DNA of 64,000 nt, taken from Holophagales bacterium (lineage in GTDB: Bacteria; Acidobacteriota; Thermoanaerobaculia; UBA5066). Below the pieces are notes generated by a model, which worked only from the letters and a program-made list of their open reading frames with translations, was not told where the DNA came from and did not search any database. A program made the translations under genes and the position numbers. The DNA lies in NCBI GenBank assembly GCA_016719485.1, contig JADJZB010000021.1, positions 1 to 64,000 of the forward strand, written 5' to 3'. This document shows positions 9,565-18,948 of this stretch, one piece after another; within the stretch, counting starts at the first letter, position 1, and every line of letters starts with the position of its first letter.

Positions 9565-10800
9565 ATGAGAACGTCCTTCGGAGCAGCGGCTCTTTCGGTG
9601 GTCTTCCTCCTCGCGGCGGGGGCGAAGGCGCAGACACCGGTCGAGAAGACGGCAAAGGCGCCGGCGAAGACGCCGGCCGCCGTGAAGCCCGTCGCGAAAG
9701 CGAGCCAGGGAGCCCGCGAAGGCGCCGGCGAAGGTGTCGGTGCCCGCGGACGGACGGCCCCGCATCGACGTCGTCTTCGTCCTCGACACGACGGGCTCGA
9801 TGGGCGGCCTCATCGAGGGGCGAAGGCGAAGATCTGGTCGATCGCGAACCAGATGATCTCGGCGAAGCCGACGCCGCGCCTGAGGATCGGCCTCGTCGGC
9901 TACCGGGACAGGACGGACGAGTACGTCACGAGGCGCTACGACCTGACCGACGACATCGACACGATCTACGGCCACCTGCAGAGATTCCAGGCGGGAGGCG
10001 GCGGCGACACGCCCGAGTCGGTAAACCAGGCCCTGCACGAGGCCGTGCACCAGATGAGCTGGAGCCCCGGGCGCGACGCGCTGAAGATCGTCTTCCTCGT
10101 CGGCGACGCGCCCCCGCACATGGACTACCAGGACGACGTGAAGTACCAGGCGACCTGCCAGGCTGCGGTGAAGAAGGACCTCATCGTCAACACCGTCCAG
10201 TGCGGCGGCATGGCGTCGACGACGCCCGTCTGGAAGGAGATCGCGAGCCTCGCCGAGGGGAGCTTCGTGGCGATCGGACAGACCGGCGACATGCAGGTGG
10301 TCTCGACGCCGATGGACGAGGAGCTCTCGCGCCTGAACCGCGAGATCGGGACGACGATCGTCGCCTACGGGAGCGAGCGGGAGCGCGGCGCGGTGATGGC
10401 CAAGCAGGCCGTCGCCGAGGCGGCCCCGGCCGCGGCCTCGGCCGACCGGCTCGCCTACAACGCCGCGACGTCGAAGGTCGTGCAGGGAGGCGGGGACCTC
10501 GTCGACGACCTGAACGAGGGGCGCGCGAAGCTCTCGGACCTTTCGAAGGACGAGCTTCCGGCCGAGCTGAAAGGCAAGACACCGGAGCAGCAGAAGGCGT
10601 ATCTCGCCCAGCAGGAAGCGAAGAGGAAACAGCTCCAGGCGCAGGTCGCCGACCTCGTGAAGAAGCGGCAGGCCTACGTCGAGACCGAGATGAAGAAGGC
10701 GGCGGCCGAGGGGAAGGGGAGCGCCTTCGACGTCGAGGTGGCGCGGACGCTGAAGGAGCAGGCGAAGCGGAAGAAGATCGCGTTCGGAACGACGCCCTGA
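9565..10800 (+). CDS. Exported von Willebrand A domain protein (two compensating frameshifts)
   Basis: ATG 9565 lies six bases after AGGAG (9554-9558) and opens a signal peptide ending near AGAKAQ. A Lys/Ala/Pro-rich linker leads to a vWA domain with VVFVLDTTGSMGGLIEG (about 9769-9818), RIGLVGYRD and FLVGDAPPH. The C-terminal third is charged and helical (EQQKAYLAQQEAKRKQLQAQ). One indel near 9708 and one in the GGGG run near 9817 are required; a fifth G would give EGAKAKIW. The stop is at 10798-10800, six bases from the convergent gene. The 57-base gap after the VIT/vWA gene suggests one operon. The partner or ligand is unknown. Confidence 0.8.
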   Translation: MRTSFGAAALSVVFLLAAGAKAQTPVEKTAKAPAKTPAAVKPVAKASQGAREGAGEGVGARGRTAPHRRRLRPRHDGLDGRPHRGAKAKIWSIANQMISAKPTPRLRIGLVGYRDRTDEYVTRRYDLTDDIDTIYGHLQRFQAGGGGDTPESVNQALHEAVHQMSWSPGRDALKIVFLVGDAPPHMDYQDDVKYQATCQAAVKKDLIVNTVQCGGMASTTPVWKEIASLAEGSFVAIGQTGDMQVVSTPMDEELSRLNREIGTTIVAYGSERERGAVMAKQAVAEAAPAAASADRLAYNAATSKVVQGGGDLVDDLNEGRAKLSDLSKDELPAELKGKTPEQQKAYLAQQEAKRKQLQAQVADLVKKRQAYVETEMKKAAAEGKGSAFDVEVARTLKEQAKRKKIAFGTTP

Positions 10801-10806
10801 CCCGCG

Positions 10807-11631
10807 CTACTGCTTGACGAGCTCCACGCGACGGTTCTTCGCCTTCCCTTCCTCGGTGTCGTTCGAGGCGACGGGCGCGGCCGGCCCGACCCCGAGGCCC
10901 TTCAGGCGGGCGGCGGCGAGGCCGTGCTCGGCGACGAGCGACCGCACGACGCTCTCCCCGCGCGCCTGGCTCAGCTTCATGTTCGCGTCGAGGAGGCCGG
11001 TGGAGTCGGTGTGCCCGACGACGTACAGCTTCAGCCCGGGGTCCTTCTTCAGGAGTTTCGCGATCTCGGCGAGGGCCGGCTTCGACTCGGGCTTCACGTC
11101 GGACTTGTTCGTGTCGAAGTAGATCCCGTAGACCGCCACGTGGCCGGTCGCCCGGAGCCCGTTCGCGAACACATCGGCGTTCGCGACGACCTCCTGCTTC
11201 ATGGCCGTCTTCTCGACGACGACGAGCGCAGGGAACTCGGGGCTGTAGGCGTTCACCTCGACCCAGTACTCCTTTCCGTCGCGGGCCGCTTTCAGGTAAA
11301 CGACGGCGTCGTCCACGGAGGTGAGGACCGTTCCTCCGATCGCCTTGACCGCGTTCTCGTAGTTGCGCAGCACCTGGGGGCGGCCCGGCGTGGCGGCCCC
11401 TTCCTGGATCGTGTAGGCGATCTGGGTGCGCCGCCCCTCGACCTTCACGGGTTTCCCAGGCCCTGCCTGGAACTCGTAGGAGTCGAACTCCTTCGTCTCG
11501 CAGTTCGCGATCCGGTACCCGGCCATCCGCGTGAAGAGCGGGTGGTCCTTGCAGCCCTCGGCGTCGGGCTCGGCGCCGAGAAGCGGGAGTGCGCCCATGA
11601 CGAGAAGCGGGAGGAGGTTCCGTGCACGCAT
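10807..11631 (-). CDS. OmpA-family exported protein (copy 1)
   Basis: The 274-residue protein has a signal peptide (MRARNLLPLLVMGALPLLGA), then a beta-rich domain containing DHPLFTRMAGYRI and YEFQAGPGKPVKVEGR. A C-terminal OmpA-like peptidoglycan-binding domain contains GIYFDTNKSDVKPES, VVGHTDSTG and NRRVELV. Such domains hold the cell envelope to peptidoglycan. The next gene is a clear paralogue of the same architecture and length. The ATG at 11631 lies well inside a longer open frame, whose upstream part overlaps the paralogue and has no support. Confidence 0.88.
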   Translation of the reverse strand: MRARNLLPLLVMGALPLLGAEPDAEGCKDHPLFTRMAGYRIANCETKEFDSYEFQAGPGKPVKVEGRRTQIAYTIQEGAATPGRPQVLRNYENAVKAIGGTVLTSVDDAVVYLKAARDGKEYWVEVNAYSPEFPALVVVEKTAMKQEVVANADVFANGLRATGHVAVYGIYFDTNKSDVKPESKPALAEIAKLLKKDPGLKLYVVGHTDSTGLLDANMKLSQARGESVVRSLVAEHGLAAARLKGLGVGPAAPVASNDTEEGKAKNRRVELVKQ

Positions 11632-11687
11632 TTCGATCTCCTTCGGGGGATTGGTTCGTCCGGGGGCTCCGCCCCCGGCGCGGGGCC

Positions 11688-12548
11688 CTACCGGATCTCG
11701 ACGAGCTCGACCCGGCGGTTCTTCGCCCGCCCCTCGTCGGTGGCGTTCGAGGCGACCGGGGCGTAGGGGCCGACGCCGTGCGGGACGAGGCGCTTCCCGT
11801 CGACCGAGAGCTTCCCCGTGAGCCAGGCGGCGACCGAGGAGGCCCGGCCGGAGGCGAGGGCGACGTTGCTCTCGGCGGATCCGACGGAGTCGGTGTGGCC
11901 GACGACCCAGAGCCTGAGGCCGGGACTGGCCTGGATGAGCTTGGCGACCTCGCGCAGGGCCGGCTCCGACTCGGGCTTCACGTCGGCCTTGCCGAAGTCG
12001 AAGAAGATGCCGGGGACCTCCACGTGCCCCGTCCGGGCGAGGCTCCCCTTCAGGGCGTCGGCGTTCGCGACGACGTCCTGCTTCATCTCCTGCCGCTCGA
12101 CGATCGTCACGTAGTAGGTGGCGGCGCGGGTGAGGACCTCCACCCACGTCTCCCGCCCGTCCTTCGAGATGCGGAGCGTCGTGTTCATGTAGGCGGCGTC
12201 GGAGTCGTGGAGGATCTCGCCGCCGACCTGCTTCGCCGCGGCCTGGTAGTTCCGCTTCACCTGCAGGCCGCTCGGCACCGGTCCCGCGGCCCGGTCGAAC
12301 GAGTACGTGTAGACGGCCTTGCGTCCTTCGACCCGCACCTTCTCGACCTTCGTACCGCTCTTCACCGGGAACTCGTACACGTCGAACGCCGACTCCTTGA
12401 AGGCGCCGGCTCCCGAGAGGAAGGCGCCCGGCATCCGGGTGAAGAGGGCGGGATCCGTGTAGCCCTTGTAGTCCGTCATCCCGCCGGCGAGCGACGTGGA
12501 CGCCACGACGAGGAGGACGGCGCAGGACAGGACGCGCGACGACGTCAT
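11688..12548 (-). CDS. OmpA-family exported protein (copy 2)
   Basis: The 286-residue protein has a signal peptide (MTSSRVLSCAVLLVVASTSLAGG). Its N-terminal domain is shared with the downstream copy (DPALFTRMPG, then a YEFPVKSG strand and KVRVEGRKAVY). The OmpA domain carries GIFFDFGKADVKPESEPAL, VVGHTDSVG and KNRRVELV. Tandem duplication is evident from the shared order of motifs. The two genes are 56 bases apart and probably co-transcribed from upstream of 12548. The role is probably envelope attachment; the substrate of the N-terminal domain is unknown. Confidence 0.88.
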   Translation of the reverse strand: MTSSRVLSCAVLLVVASTSLAGGMTDYKGYTDPALFTRMPGAFLSGAGAFKESAFDVYEFPVKSGTKVEKVRVEGRKAVYTYSFDRAAGPVPSGLQVKRNYQAAAKQVGGEILHDSDAAYMNTTLRISKDGRETWVEVLTRAATYYVTIVERQEMKQDVVANADALKGSLARTGHVEVPGIFFDFGKADVKPESEPALREVAKLIQASPGLRLWVVGHTDSVGSAESNVALASGRASSVAAWLTGKLSVDGKRLVPHGVGPYAPVASNATDEGRAKNRRVELVEIR

Positions 12549-12680
12549 TTGCAGCCTCCGTAAGGGACCGAGGGCACGGTCCGAATTGGCAATCGGGAAT
12601 TATAGGCGCGCGGCCGGGCGGGAGGGTCCGGCGAGGCCGGGCTCGGCCGCGGCGCTCGGCAGAGGGCCGGGAAGCCGGCG

Positions 12681-13091
12681 TCAGCCGGTCGTCGTCGCTC
12701 CCGATCGCTCGAACGCCCCGAGGGCGTGGTCGGCCGTGGCGATGTGGGCGAGGAGGCGCCGCGAGAAGGCGTCCGCGTCGTCCCGGACCGCGCCGGCCTC
12801 GCTCCCGCCGAGGCGCTCGTGGAGGGCCTTCAGCTCCTCGACGAACTGCGCGTGCTCGGCGGCGTGGGCCGCGAACTGCGGGTAGGAGTGGAGCCTCATC
12901 AGGAGCTCCTCCGCCAGGAAGTGCGCGTTCGTGAACTGGTCGAGGCGCTCGAAGACCTCGAGGGCGGCGGGGCCGTCGCCGGACTCGAGGTTCTGCATCA
13001 GCTCCCGCAGCAGCTGGAGCTGGAGGGCGTGCTCCTCGTCCATCTCCCGGTTCCCCGTGATCAGGGTGTTGCGTCCTTCTGCTGCCGTCAT
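12681..13091 (-). CDS. Bacteriohemerythrin
   Basis: This is a 136-residue four-helix di-iron protein that binds O2 reversibly, acting in oxygen storage, delivery or sensing. The expected ligands are all visible in order: DEEH near the N-terminus, HFLAE (His and Glu), HAAEH (two His) and HIATAD (His and Asp). The ATG at 13091 is the start that gives the normal family length; the upstream extension of the frame has no family support. An oxygen-binding protein fits an organism that also carries an oxygen-sensitive [FeFe] hydrogenase in this window. Confidence 0.9.
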   Translation of the reverse strand: MTAAEGRNTLITGNREMDEEHALQLQLLRELMQNLESGDGPAALEVFERLDQFTNAHFLAEELLMRLHSYPQFAAHAAEHAQFVEELKALHERLGGSEAGAVRDDADAFSRRLLAHIATADHALGAFERSGATTTG

Positions 13092-13149
13092 CTCTCGGTG
13101 CTCCTCGCTGCGCGTGGAAGATAACCCGCGCCGGGCTCCCGGTGAACCA

Positions 13150-14343
13150 TCAGCCCGGGACCCAGATGCCACCCTGGACGACGATCGGACGTCCGTCGAT
13201 CGAGACGCGGAGGCCGCAGCCCCCTGCCCGGAAGTCGCAGACGATGTCGACGTGCTGCGCGGAGCGGTTCAGGATTCCCCGCGCGGCCAGCTCCTCGAGG
13301 CGCGCCCGCGCGTCGGGGGCCTTCGGGTCGCGCTCGAAGCCGCCCTCGTAGCTCGCGCCGATCGCGACGTGGAGCGTGCCGCCCACCTTCTCGACGAAGA
13401 GCGGGTGCTTCAGCGCGCGCGTGAGGCCGGGATTCATGCCGAGCGCGACCTCGCCGAGGCGGCGGGCGCCGTCGTCGGTCCCGACGATGGCCGCCAGCTG
13501 CGCCTCTCCCTCGCGCGCCGAGAACTTCACGATCCTGCCGCCCTCGAAGACGAGGTGCATTCCCGAGATGTCGACCCCGCCGTTGAGGACGGGGAGGTCG
13601 AGGTAGATCTCTCCCTCGACGGAGCTGGCGTCGGGGCTCGTGAAGATCTCCCCGTCGGGCACGTTCCTGAGGCCGTGCGACAGGATCGGGATCGACTCCG
13701 CGAGGCTCATCGTCAGGACGAGCTCGCGACCCTCGCCCGGGTGCCACGTGACGACCTCCATCCGCTTCCCCTCGGCGAAGAGCGGCTCGAGCCGCTCCTC
13801 GGCCGCCAGGAGCGGGCGCGGGTCGATCGTCGAGGCGTCGACGACGAATCGGACGTACTCGTCGAGCGGGATTCCCTCCATCTCCGCGTAGGCCGGCGTG
13901 GGGTAGAGCGTGATGACCCACCGCTTCGCCAGCCTCAGGTCGGCGAAGGGACGGTCGGCGCGCGCGAGCGCCGCCGACGCCTCGCGGGCGAGCCCCGCAT
14001 AGCTCGCGGGCGACTCGGCCCCCAGGACCTCGATGTACTTCGTCATCGAGGCGTAGCGGTCGCGGTGCCAGTCGGGGACGCGGGCGAGCTGCTCCTCGCT
14101 TCCCCCGCGGCCCATGGCCGCCGACCAGACCTTTCCCCGCTCGTTGTTCGGGGGGACGAGGCAGACGTCGGGGATGCCACCGGCGGCGATCACCTCGCGC
14201 TCGATCCGCTCCATCAGCGGCCAGGCGATCCGCTCGCCCTTGATCATCACCCGGTCCTGGGGCGTGACTCCGCCGATCGAGTGGGTGACGAGGAGGCGGG
14301 CCCAGAGATCCAGGTGGTCGGGGTCGATCTGCGGCTCTTTCAC
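13150..14343 (-). CDS. M29-family aminopeptidase (aminopeptidase T/AmpS type)
   Basis: This is a 397-residue cytoplasmic metallo-aminopeptidase that removes N-terminal residues from peptides. Residues matching the family metal site are visible near SVEGEIYLDLP, LGEVALGMNPG, TLHVAIGASYEGG and AQHVDIVCDF (His-x-Asp). The last segment also carries the glycine-rich C-terminus. The GTG at 14343 is chosen because GGAGGG lies about six bases upstream; longer forms have no support. The gene lies 58 bases upstream of hemerythrin on the same strand. No signal peptide is seen. Confidence 0.88.
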   Translation of the reverse strand: MKEPQIDPDHLDLWARLLVTHSIGGVTPQDRVMIKGERIAWPLMERIEREVIAAGGIPDVCLVPPNNERGKVWSAAMGRGGSEEQLARVPDWHRDRYASMTKYIEVLGAESPASYAGLAREASAALARADRPFADLRLAKRWVITLYPTPAYAEMEGIPLDEYVRFVVDASTIDPRPLLAAEERLEPLFAEGKRMEVVTWHPGEGRELVLTMSLAESIPILSHGLRNVPDGEIFTSPDASSVEGEIYLDLPVLNGGVDISGMHLVFEGGRIVKFSAREGEAQLAAIVGTDDGARRLGEVALGMNPGLTRALKHPLFVEKVGGTLHVAIGASYEGGFERDPKAPDARARLEELAARGILNRSAQHVDIVCDFRAGGCGLRVSIDGRPIVVQGGIWVPG

Positions 14344-14441
14344 GTGTCCCTCCTGTCGTATCGGAAACGGCGGCCCCCCGGCGTACTTCCCCGGGGCCGG
14401 GAGGGGGAGGATACCGAAGGGCCGGCCCCCGGTCCCGGGAT

Positions 14442-15158
14442 TCAGAGGGGAGTGACCGTCCAGCGCATCGTCGAGCCGCCGCTCTGCCCGAGCCCCGAGC
14501 CCTGGCTCTCCTCCGTTGCCGAGACGGTCACGAGCCTCCCGGCGTGCCTGACGAACCTGCGGCTCTCCCGGTGCGAGACGGTGAAGGAGATGAGCATCTT
14601 GGAGACCTTGATGTCGAGCGTCCGGGCGAGGGTGACCGGGACGCCGTCGGCGTCGAGACGGAGGGTGACGGTGTCTTCGTAGCGCTTCACGGACTTCCGG
14701 TCCTCCTCGTCGATGTCCGGGGCGGGATGGAGGACGACGGTCCGCACCGAGCGCCCCTCGAACGGCTCGGGCCGATCGGAGACGAGGGTGGCGCCGTCGA
14801 GAAGCTGGCGGATCTGAGCTCCCGGATCGACGAGCTTCAGAGCCTGTCCCGGGTCGAGGCGGACGGTCGCCTCCTCCTGCTTCTTCTGTTCCGCCTTCGT
14901 TCCGGCCTTCGGGAGCCATTCCGGCTCGAGGTGGACGGAAAGGCCGGACGGGCCGTGCTCGACCACGGCCTCCCCCTTCTTCACGGGCCCCTTCGGCTTC
15001 TCCTTCTCGGTCTCGGTTCGGGAGATCTCCACGCGCACCCGGACGGACGCGGAGGGGAAGACGCGGTCGAGGCCGGCCCGCACGTCGGCGAGGGCGTCGG
15101 CACGGAGGGGAAGGGGGGCGAGGAGGAGGAGTCCGGTAAGGAGGACGGCACGGCGCAT
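14442..15158 (-). CDS. Exported hypothetical protein, outer-membrane-lipoprotein-sorting-like
   Basis: The 238-residue protein has a signal peptide (MRRAVLLTGLLLLAPLPLRA). A beta-strand-rich body follows with alternating hydrophobic residues (VRVRVEISRTETE, LSVHLEPEWLP, TVRLDPGQALKLVDPG, RSVRTVVLHPAP). The pattern recalls LolA/LolB-fold or DUF-type exported proteins, but no diagnostic motif is present and the function is unknown. It lies 38 bases downstream of the tricorn-like protease on the same strand and may be co-transcribed with it. Confidence 0.7.
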   Translation of the reverse strand: MRRAVLLTGLLLLAPLPLRADALADVRAGLDRVFPSASVRVRVEISRTETEKEKPKGPVKKGEAVVEHGPSGLSVHLEPEWLPKAGTKAEQKKQEEATVRLDPGQALKLVDPGAQIRQLLDGATLVSDRPEPFEGRSVRTVVLHPAPDIDEEDRKSVKRYEDTVTLRLDADGVPVTLARTLDIKVSKMLISFTVSHRESRRFVRHAGRLVTVSATEESQGSGLGQSGGSTMRWTVTPL

Positions 15159-15196
15159 GCGACGGAGAGTACGCACGCGCCGTGCCTCGGGTTCTT

Positions 15197-18100
15197 CTAT
15201 CGCACCGGGAACGGCGGCCGCTTCGGCGCGACCGGCGGGTTCTTCTTCAGCTGCTCGAGGACGATCTCGATCGCCTTCTCGAGCTGCGGGTCTCTTCCGG
15301 CGATCACCTCGGCCGGGGTCTGGTCCACCTCGACGTCGGGCGGGACGCCGACGTTCTCGACACCGAAGCCCTCCTCGGGCGCCCAGAACGCGAGGTTCGG
15401 CGCGGTGACGTTCGCCCCGTCCATCAGGACCGGGAAGCCGAGAATGCCGACGAGGCCGCCCCAGGTCCTCTGGCCGACGAGCGTCCCGACCTTGAACTTC
15501 CGGAACATCCACGGCAGGAGGTCGCCCCCCGAGCCGGCCGTCTCGTCGATGAGCATCACCTTCGGCCCCTGGATCGAGGCGCTCGGCGTCTTCATGTCCT
15601 CGCCGTAGCGGAACGTCCACCAGGCGATCGGCTCGCGCCGGAGAGCCTCGATGTAGTAGTCGGCGACGCTGCCGCCGCCGTTGAACCGCTCGTCGACGAT
15701 GATCGCGTCCTTCCACGCCTGCGGGTAGAAGTAGCGCTTGAAGTAGGTGTGGCCGAGGCCGGCCGTGTTCGGCACGTAGACGTACGCGACGCGACCGCCC
15801 GTCGCCTTCTCGACCTTCGCGAGGTTCCCCTCGACCCAGTCGCGGTTCCTGAGGGCCGACTCTTCGGCGACGGGGACGACGTTCACGGTGCGCGAGCCCT
15901 TGCCGTCGGGCGTCGGGCCGACGGTGATCTCGACGATCTTCCCGGCGGTCGCCTCGAAGCGGGCGTAGAGGTTCTCGGGGGGCGCGAGGTCCCTGCCGTT
16001 CACGGCGAGGAGGTACTCGCCCGTCTTCACCTCGACGCCGGGCTCGGAGAGCGGGGCGCGCAGCTCGGGGTTCCAGTTCAGGCCTCCGAAGACCTTCCTG
16101 AAGCGGTAGCGGCCGTTCGCGACCTCGTAGTCGGCCCCGAGGAGGCCCCCGGGGACCGGCGTGGCTTCGGCGAGAGCGTCGCCCCCGCCGGTGCGGTGGT
16201 GGCCGACGGCCAGCTCGCTGCACATCCAGTTGATGAGCCGGGTCAGGTCGGCGCGGGACGAGAGGTGGGGAACGAACGGCGCGTACTTGGCCTTCATCGC
16301 CTTCCAGTCGCGCCCGTGCATGCCGGGGTCGTAGAACCAGTCGCGGTTGATCCGCCAGACCTCGTCGAGGATCTGCGGCCACTCGGCGCGCGGGTCGACG
16401 CGCACCTGGACGGCGTCGAGCTTCAGCTTCCCGTCGCCGTCGCCCGGCTTCGCGTCGCCCTTCTTGCCGGCCGGTCCGACGCTCCAGCTTTCCTTGACGC
16501 GGGAGAGGAGCTTCTTCCCGTCGAAGGAGACCTCGTAGTCGTCGACCTCGGGGGCGATCGTCTCGGCCTTGCGGCTCTTCGTGTCCCACTTCTGGAGGGC
16601 GGTCTTTCCGTCGGAACGACGCAGGAACCAGACCTCGCCCGCGTTCGGGGAAGAGAGCCCGAAGATCTCGGCCGGCGGCACGGGGAGGTCGACGATGCGG
16701 CTCGCGAGGCCCTCGTGGTCGATGACGACGGGGTCGACCTTCTTCGCGTCGGGCTTCTTCGCGTCCTTGCCCCCCTTTCCATCGTCGGCCTTCGCGTCGT
16801 CCTTCTTGTCTGCGTCCTTCGTCGTGTCCTTCGCGGTGTCCTTCGCGTCGGGGCCCTTCTCCTCGTCGCTCTCTTTCGCGAGGGGCGACGGCGTCCCCGC
16901 TTTCAGCGTGGCGACGTAGATGGCGCGGGTCACGCGGACGTCCTGGTTGTTCAGCGAGAACCAGTTCCGGGCCGGGCCCGCGTCGGTGGAGGCGAGGAAC
17001 CAGATGAGCTTGCCGCCCTTGTCGAAGACCGGATCGGAGACGTCGGAGAGGCCGTCCGTCATCGGGTACGACTTCTGTGAGGCGACGTCGTAGACGTGGA
17101 GCGTCTGGAAGTAAGTCGGCCCCGCGAGCGTGTAGGCGACCCAGCGGGAGTCGGGCGACCAGCTCGGTTTCAGCGTCTTCTGCGGGGCGTAGAGCCGCTC
17201 CGAGGCGACCTTCGCCGTCTTGCCCGTTGGGAGGTCGACGACCCAGAGCGTCCAGGAGTTGTCGGTGAGGGCGATCTTCTTCGAATCGGGCGCCCAGGCG
17301 AGCCGGTCGTAGAAGCCGGAGCCGGGGACCTTGATCCGCTTCGGCGTCCCCTTGCCGTCCTGCGGGGCGACGACGAGCTCGTACTCGCCGCTCTCGTCGG
17401 AGACGTAAGCGATCTCCTTGCCGTCGGGCGACCAGGCCGGACCGCGCTCGTGCGCGCCCGGTGTCGCGGTGAGGTACCGCGGGTCGCCCTTCTCGGCCGG
17501 CACCGTCACGATCTCGCCCCGGAACTCGAGGGCGACCCGGGTGCCCGAGGGGGAGAGCGACGCGTCGCGGACCCACTTCGCCCCCTTCGCCCAGCGGGGG
17601 CGCGTCTCGAGAAGGTCGGCGTTCACGGTGATCGGTAGGGGCGACGCCTTTCTCGTAACGGGGTCGAGGAGGTGCAGGAGCCCCGCCTGCTCGTAGACGA
17701 TCTTCCCGGCGGCGGAGGCCGCGTTGAGGACGGGGAAATCTGCGTGGGACGTGACCTTCGCGAGAGACTTCGCCTTTGCGTCGAAGGCGTAGACGTTGAA
17801 CTCTCCGTCGCGGTCGGACGTGAGGTAGAGCGTTTCTCCGACCCAGGCGGGGGTGAGGTCATTGCAGCGCCCCTCGGGCTGCGGGACCTTCACGACGGCG
17901 TGGGTCGCGACGTCGTAGAGCCAGATCCGCGACACCGTACCGCCGCGGTAGCGCTTCCACTGGAGGTGCGCGGGGCGGTTCGGGGTGTAGGCGATCGTCT
18001 TTCCGTCGGGCGAGTAGACGGCCCGGGCGGCGTGCGGGATCGGGAGCTTCGTCTCGAGGCCTCCCTCCACCGGCACCGTGTAGAGCTGGTCGTGGCGGTT

Positions 18101-18520
18101 GTTGAACGCCTCGCGCGGGGAGGCGAAGAGAACGGCCTTGCCGTCGGGCGTGAAGCCCTGGACCGTGTCGCGCGACGGGTGCCACGTGAGGCGCCTGGGC
18201 ACGCCGCCGGTCGCGGGGGCGACGAAGACGTCGAGGTTGCCGTCCAGCTCGCCCGTGAAGGCGAGGAGCGATCCGTCGGGGCTGAAGGCGGGGCTCGTCT
18301 TCGCCCCCGGGCCGGAGGTGATCCGCGCGACTCCGGTTCCGTCGACGCGGCTCGTCCAGATGTCGTTCCCGTAGACGAAGGCGACGCGGTCGGCCGAGAG
18401 GGCCGGCTGCGTGAGCATCTTCGTCGGTCCTGCCGGGGCGGCCGTTGTGGCCGCGCCGGCGCGGGGCGAGAGGGCGAGGAGCGCGAGGAGTGCGGCGGGC
18501 GCGAAGGAGCGAAGGCGCAT
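15197..18520 (-). CDS. Tricorn-like S41 protease (copy 1), exported
   Basis: The 1107-residue protein has a signal peptide (residues 1-23) and TolB/WD-like propeller repeats (FSPDG, WSPDGKEIAYVSDESGEY and similar) to about residue 540. A Lys/Asp-rich low-complexity insert covers about 547-592. A tricorn core and a PDZ region follow (GADYEVANGRYRFRKVF), then the S41 protease domain. Candidate catalytic residues are His in GHHRTGGGD (about 773), Ser in AGSGGDLLPW (about 997) and Glu in FGVENVGV (about 1053). The family degrades peptides released by other proteases; this copy should act outside the inner membrane. A second tricorn gene lies at 26950-30372. Confidence 0.92.
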   Translation of the reverse strand: MRLRSFAPAALLALLALSPRAGAATTAAPAGPTKMLTQPALSADRVAFVYGNDIWTSRVDGTGVARITSGPGAKTSPAFSPDGSLLAFTGELDGNLDVFVAPATGGVPRRLTWHPSRDTVQGFTPDGKAVLFASPREAFNNRHDQLYTVPVEGGLETKLPIPHAARAVYSPDGKTIAYTPNRPAHLQWKRYRGGTVSRIWLYDVATHAVVKVPQPEGRCNDLTPAWVGETLYLTSDRDGEFNVYAFDAKAKSLAKVTSHADFPVLNAASAAGKIVYEQAGLLHLLDPVTRKASPLPITVNADLLETRPRWAKGAKWVRDASLSPSGTRVALEFRGEIVTVPAEKGDPRYLTATPGAHERGPAWSPDGKEIAYVSDESGEYELVVAPQDGKGTPKRIKVPGSGFYDRLAWAPDSKKIALTDNSWTLWVVDLPTGKTAKVASERLYAPQKTLKPSWSPDSRWVAYTLAGPTYFQTLHVYDVASQKSYPMTDGLSDVSDPVFDKGGKLIWFLASTDAGPARNWFSLNNQDVRVTRAIYVATLKAGTPSPLAKESDEEKGPDAKDTAKDTTKDADKKDDAKADDGKGGKDAKKPDAKKVDPVVIDHEGLASRIVDLPVPPAEIFGLSSPNAGEVWFLRRSDGKTALQKWDTKSRKAETIAPEVDDYEVSFDGKKLLSRVKESWSVGPAGKKGDAKPGDGDGKLKLDAVQVRVDPRAEWPQILDEVWRINRDWFYDPGMHGRDWKAMKAKYAPFVPHLSSRADLTRLINWMCSELAVGHHRTGGGDALAEATPVPGGLLGADYEVANGRYRFRKVFGGLNWNPELRAPLSEPGVEVKTGEYLLAVNGRDLAPPENLYARFEATAGKIVEITVGPTPDGKGSRTVNVVPVAEESALRNRDWVEGNLAKVEKATGGRVAYVYVPNTAGLGHTYFKRYFYPQAWKDAIIVDERFNGGGSVADYYIEALRREPIAWWTFRYGEDMKTPSASIQGPKVMLIDETAGSGGDLLPWMFRKFKVGTLVGQRTWGGLVGILGFPVLMDGANVTAPNLAFWAPEEGFGVENVGVPPDVEVDQTPAEVIAGRDPQLEKAIEIVLEQLKKNPPVAPKRPPFPVR

Positions 18521-18605
18521 GCGATCCCTTTCCGGCCGCGAGGTCCTGCGGCCACCGCGGGATCTTAGGCGCTGCGCCCGGGAAACGGTCGCCGCGCCAG
18601 CGGTT

Positions 18606-18896
18606 TCAGACGCGAAGGCCCGGCCTGGGTAGGCGGGACACGTCGGCTCCCGCCGGGCAGCGGTCCGACGGCGCCGCCGGGCTGGCCGTCACGCCTGAGG
18701 CAGGGCAGCGGAGAGTCCCTTCCATTGCGGGGCAGCCCGAGGAACCTGTCGTTCCCGTGAGAACCACGGCCCCGGTCACCGGGCGAGTGGCCGTCTCGGC
18801 CTCGCGTGCGGAGAGGGCCTCGAACGAGAACGTCACGAGCGCCACGACCGAGGCGCCGAGGAGCCAGGAAACGATCAGGGAGCGGGTGGGTTTCAT
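18606..18896 (-). CDS. Small exported or membrane-anchored hypothetical protein
   Basis: The 96-residue frame starts at an ATG with GAGGTG about nine bases upstream. A single hydrophobic helix (SLIVSWLLGASVVALVTFSF) is followed by a Thr/Val-rich part and a short Cys pair region (SSGCPAMEGTLRCPASG). No family is recognised. It is divergent from the EamA transporter gene across 69 bases. Support is modest: the start context and the signal/anchor are convincing, but there is no homology evidence. Confidence 0.5.
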   Translation of the reverse strand: MKPTRSLIVSWLLGASVVALVTFSFEALSAREAETATRPVTGAVVLTGTTGSSGCPAMEGTLRCPASGVTASPAAPSDRCPAGADVSRLPRPGLRV

Positions 18897-18948
18897 GGCG
18901 GCGTTCACCTCGCATGGTTTACGCGCGGCCGGGCCGTCCGGATGCATA

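Noticed and set aside
7516..10800. 1094-residue plus-strand frame
   Set aside because: Only its two ends are coding (the middle of the VIT domain and most of the vWA protein). The long middle is Arg/Pro-rich reading of another gene's frame.
16743..16880. Lys/Asp codon-repeat stretch considered as an assembly error
   Set aside because: It stays in frame and a comparable insert sits at the same place in the second tricorn gene, so it is a protein feature.
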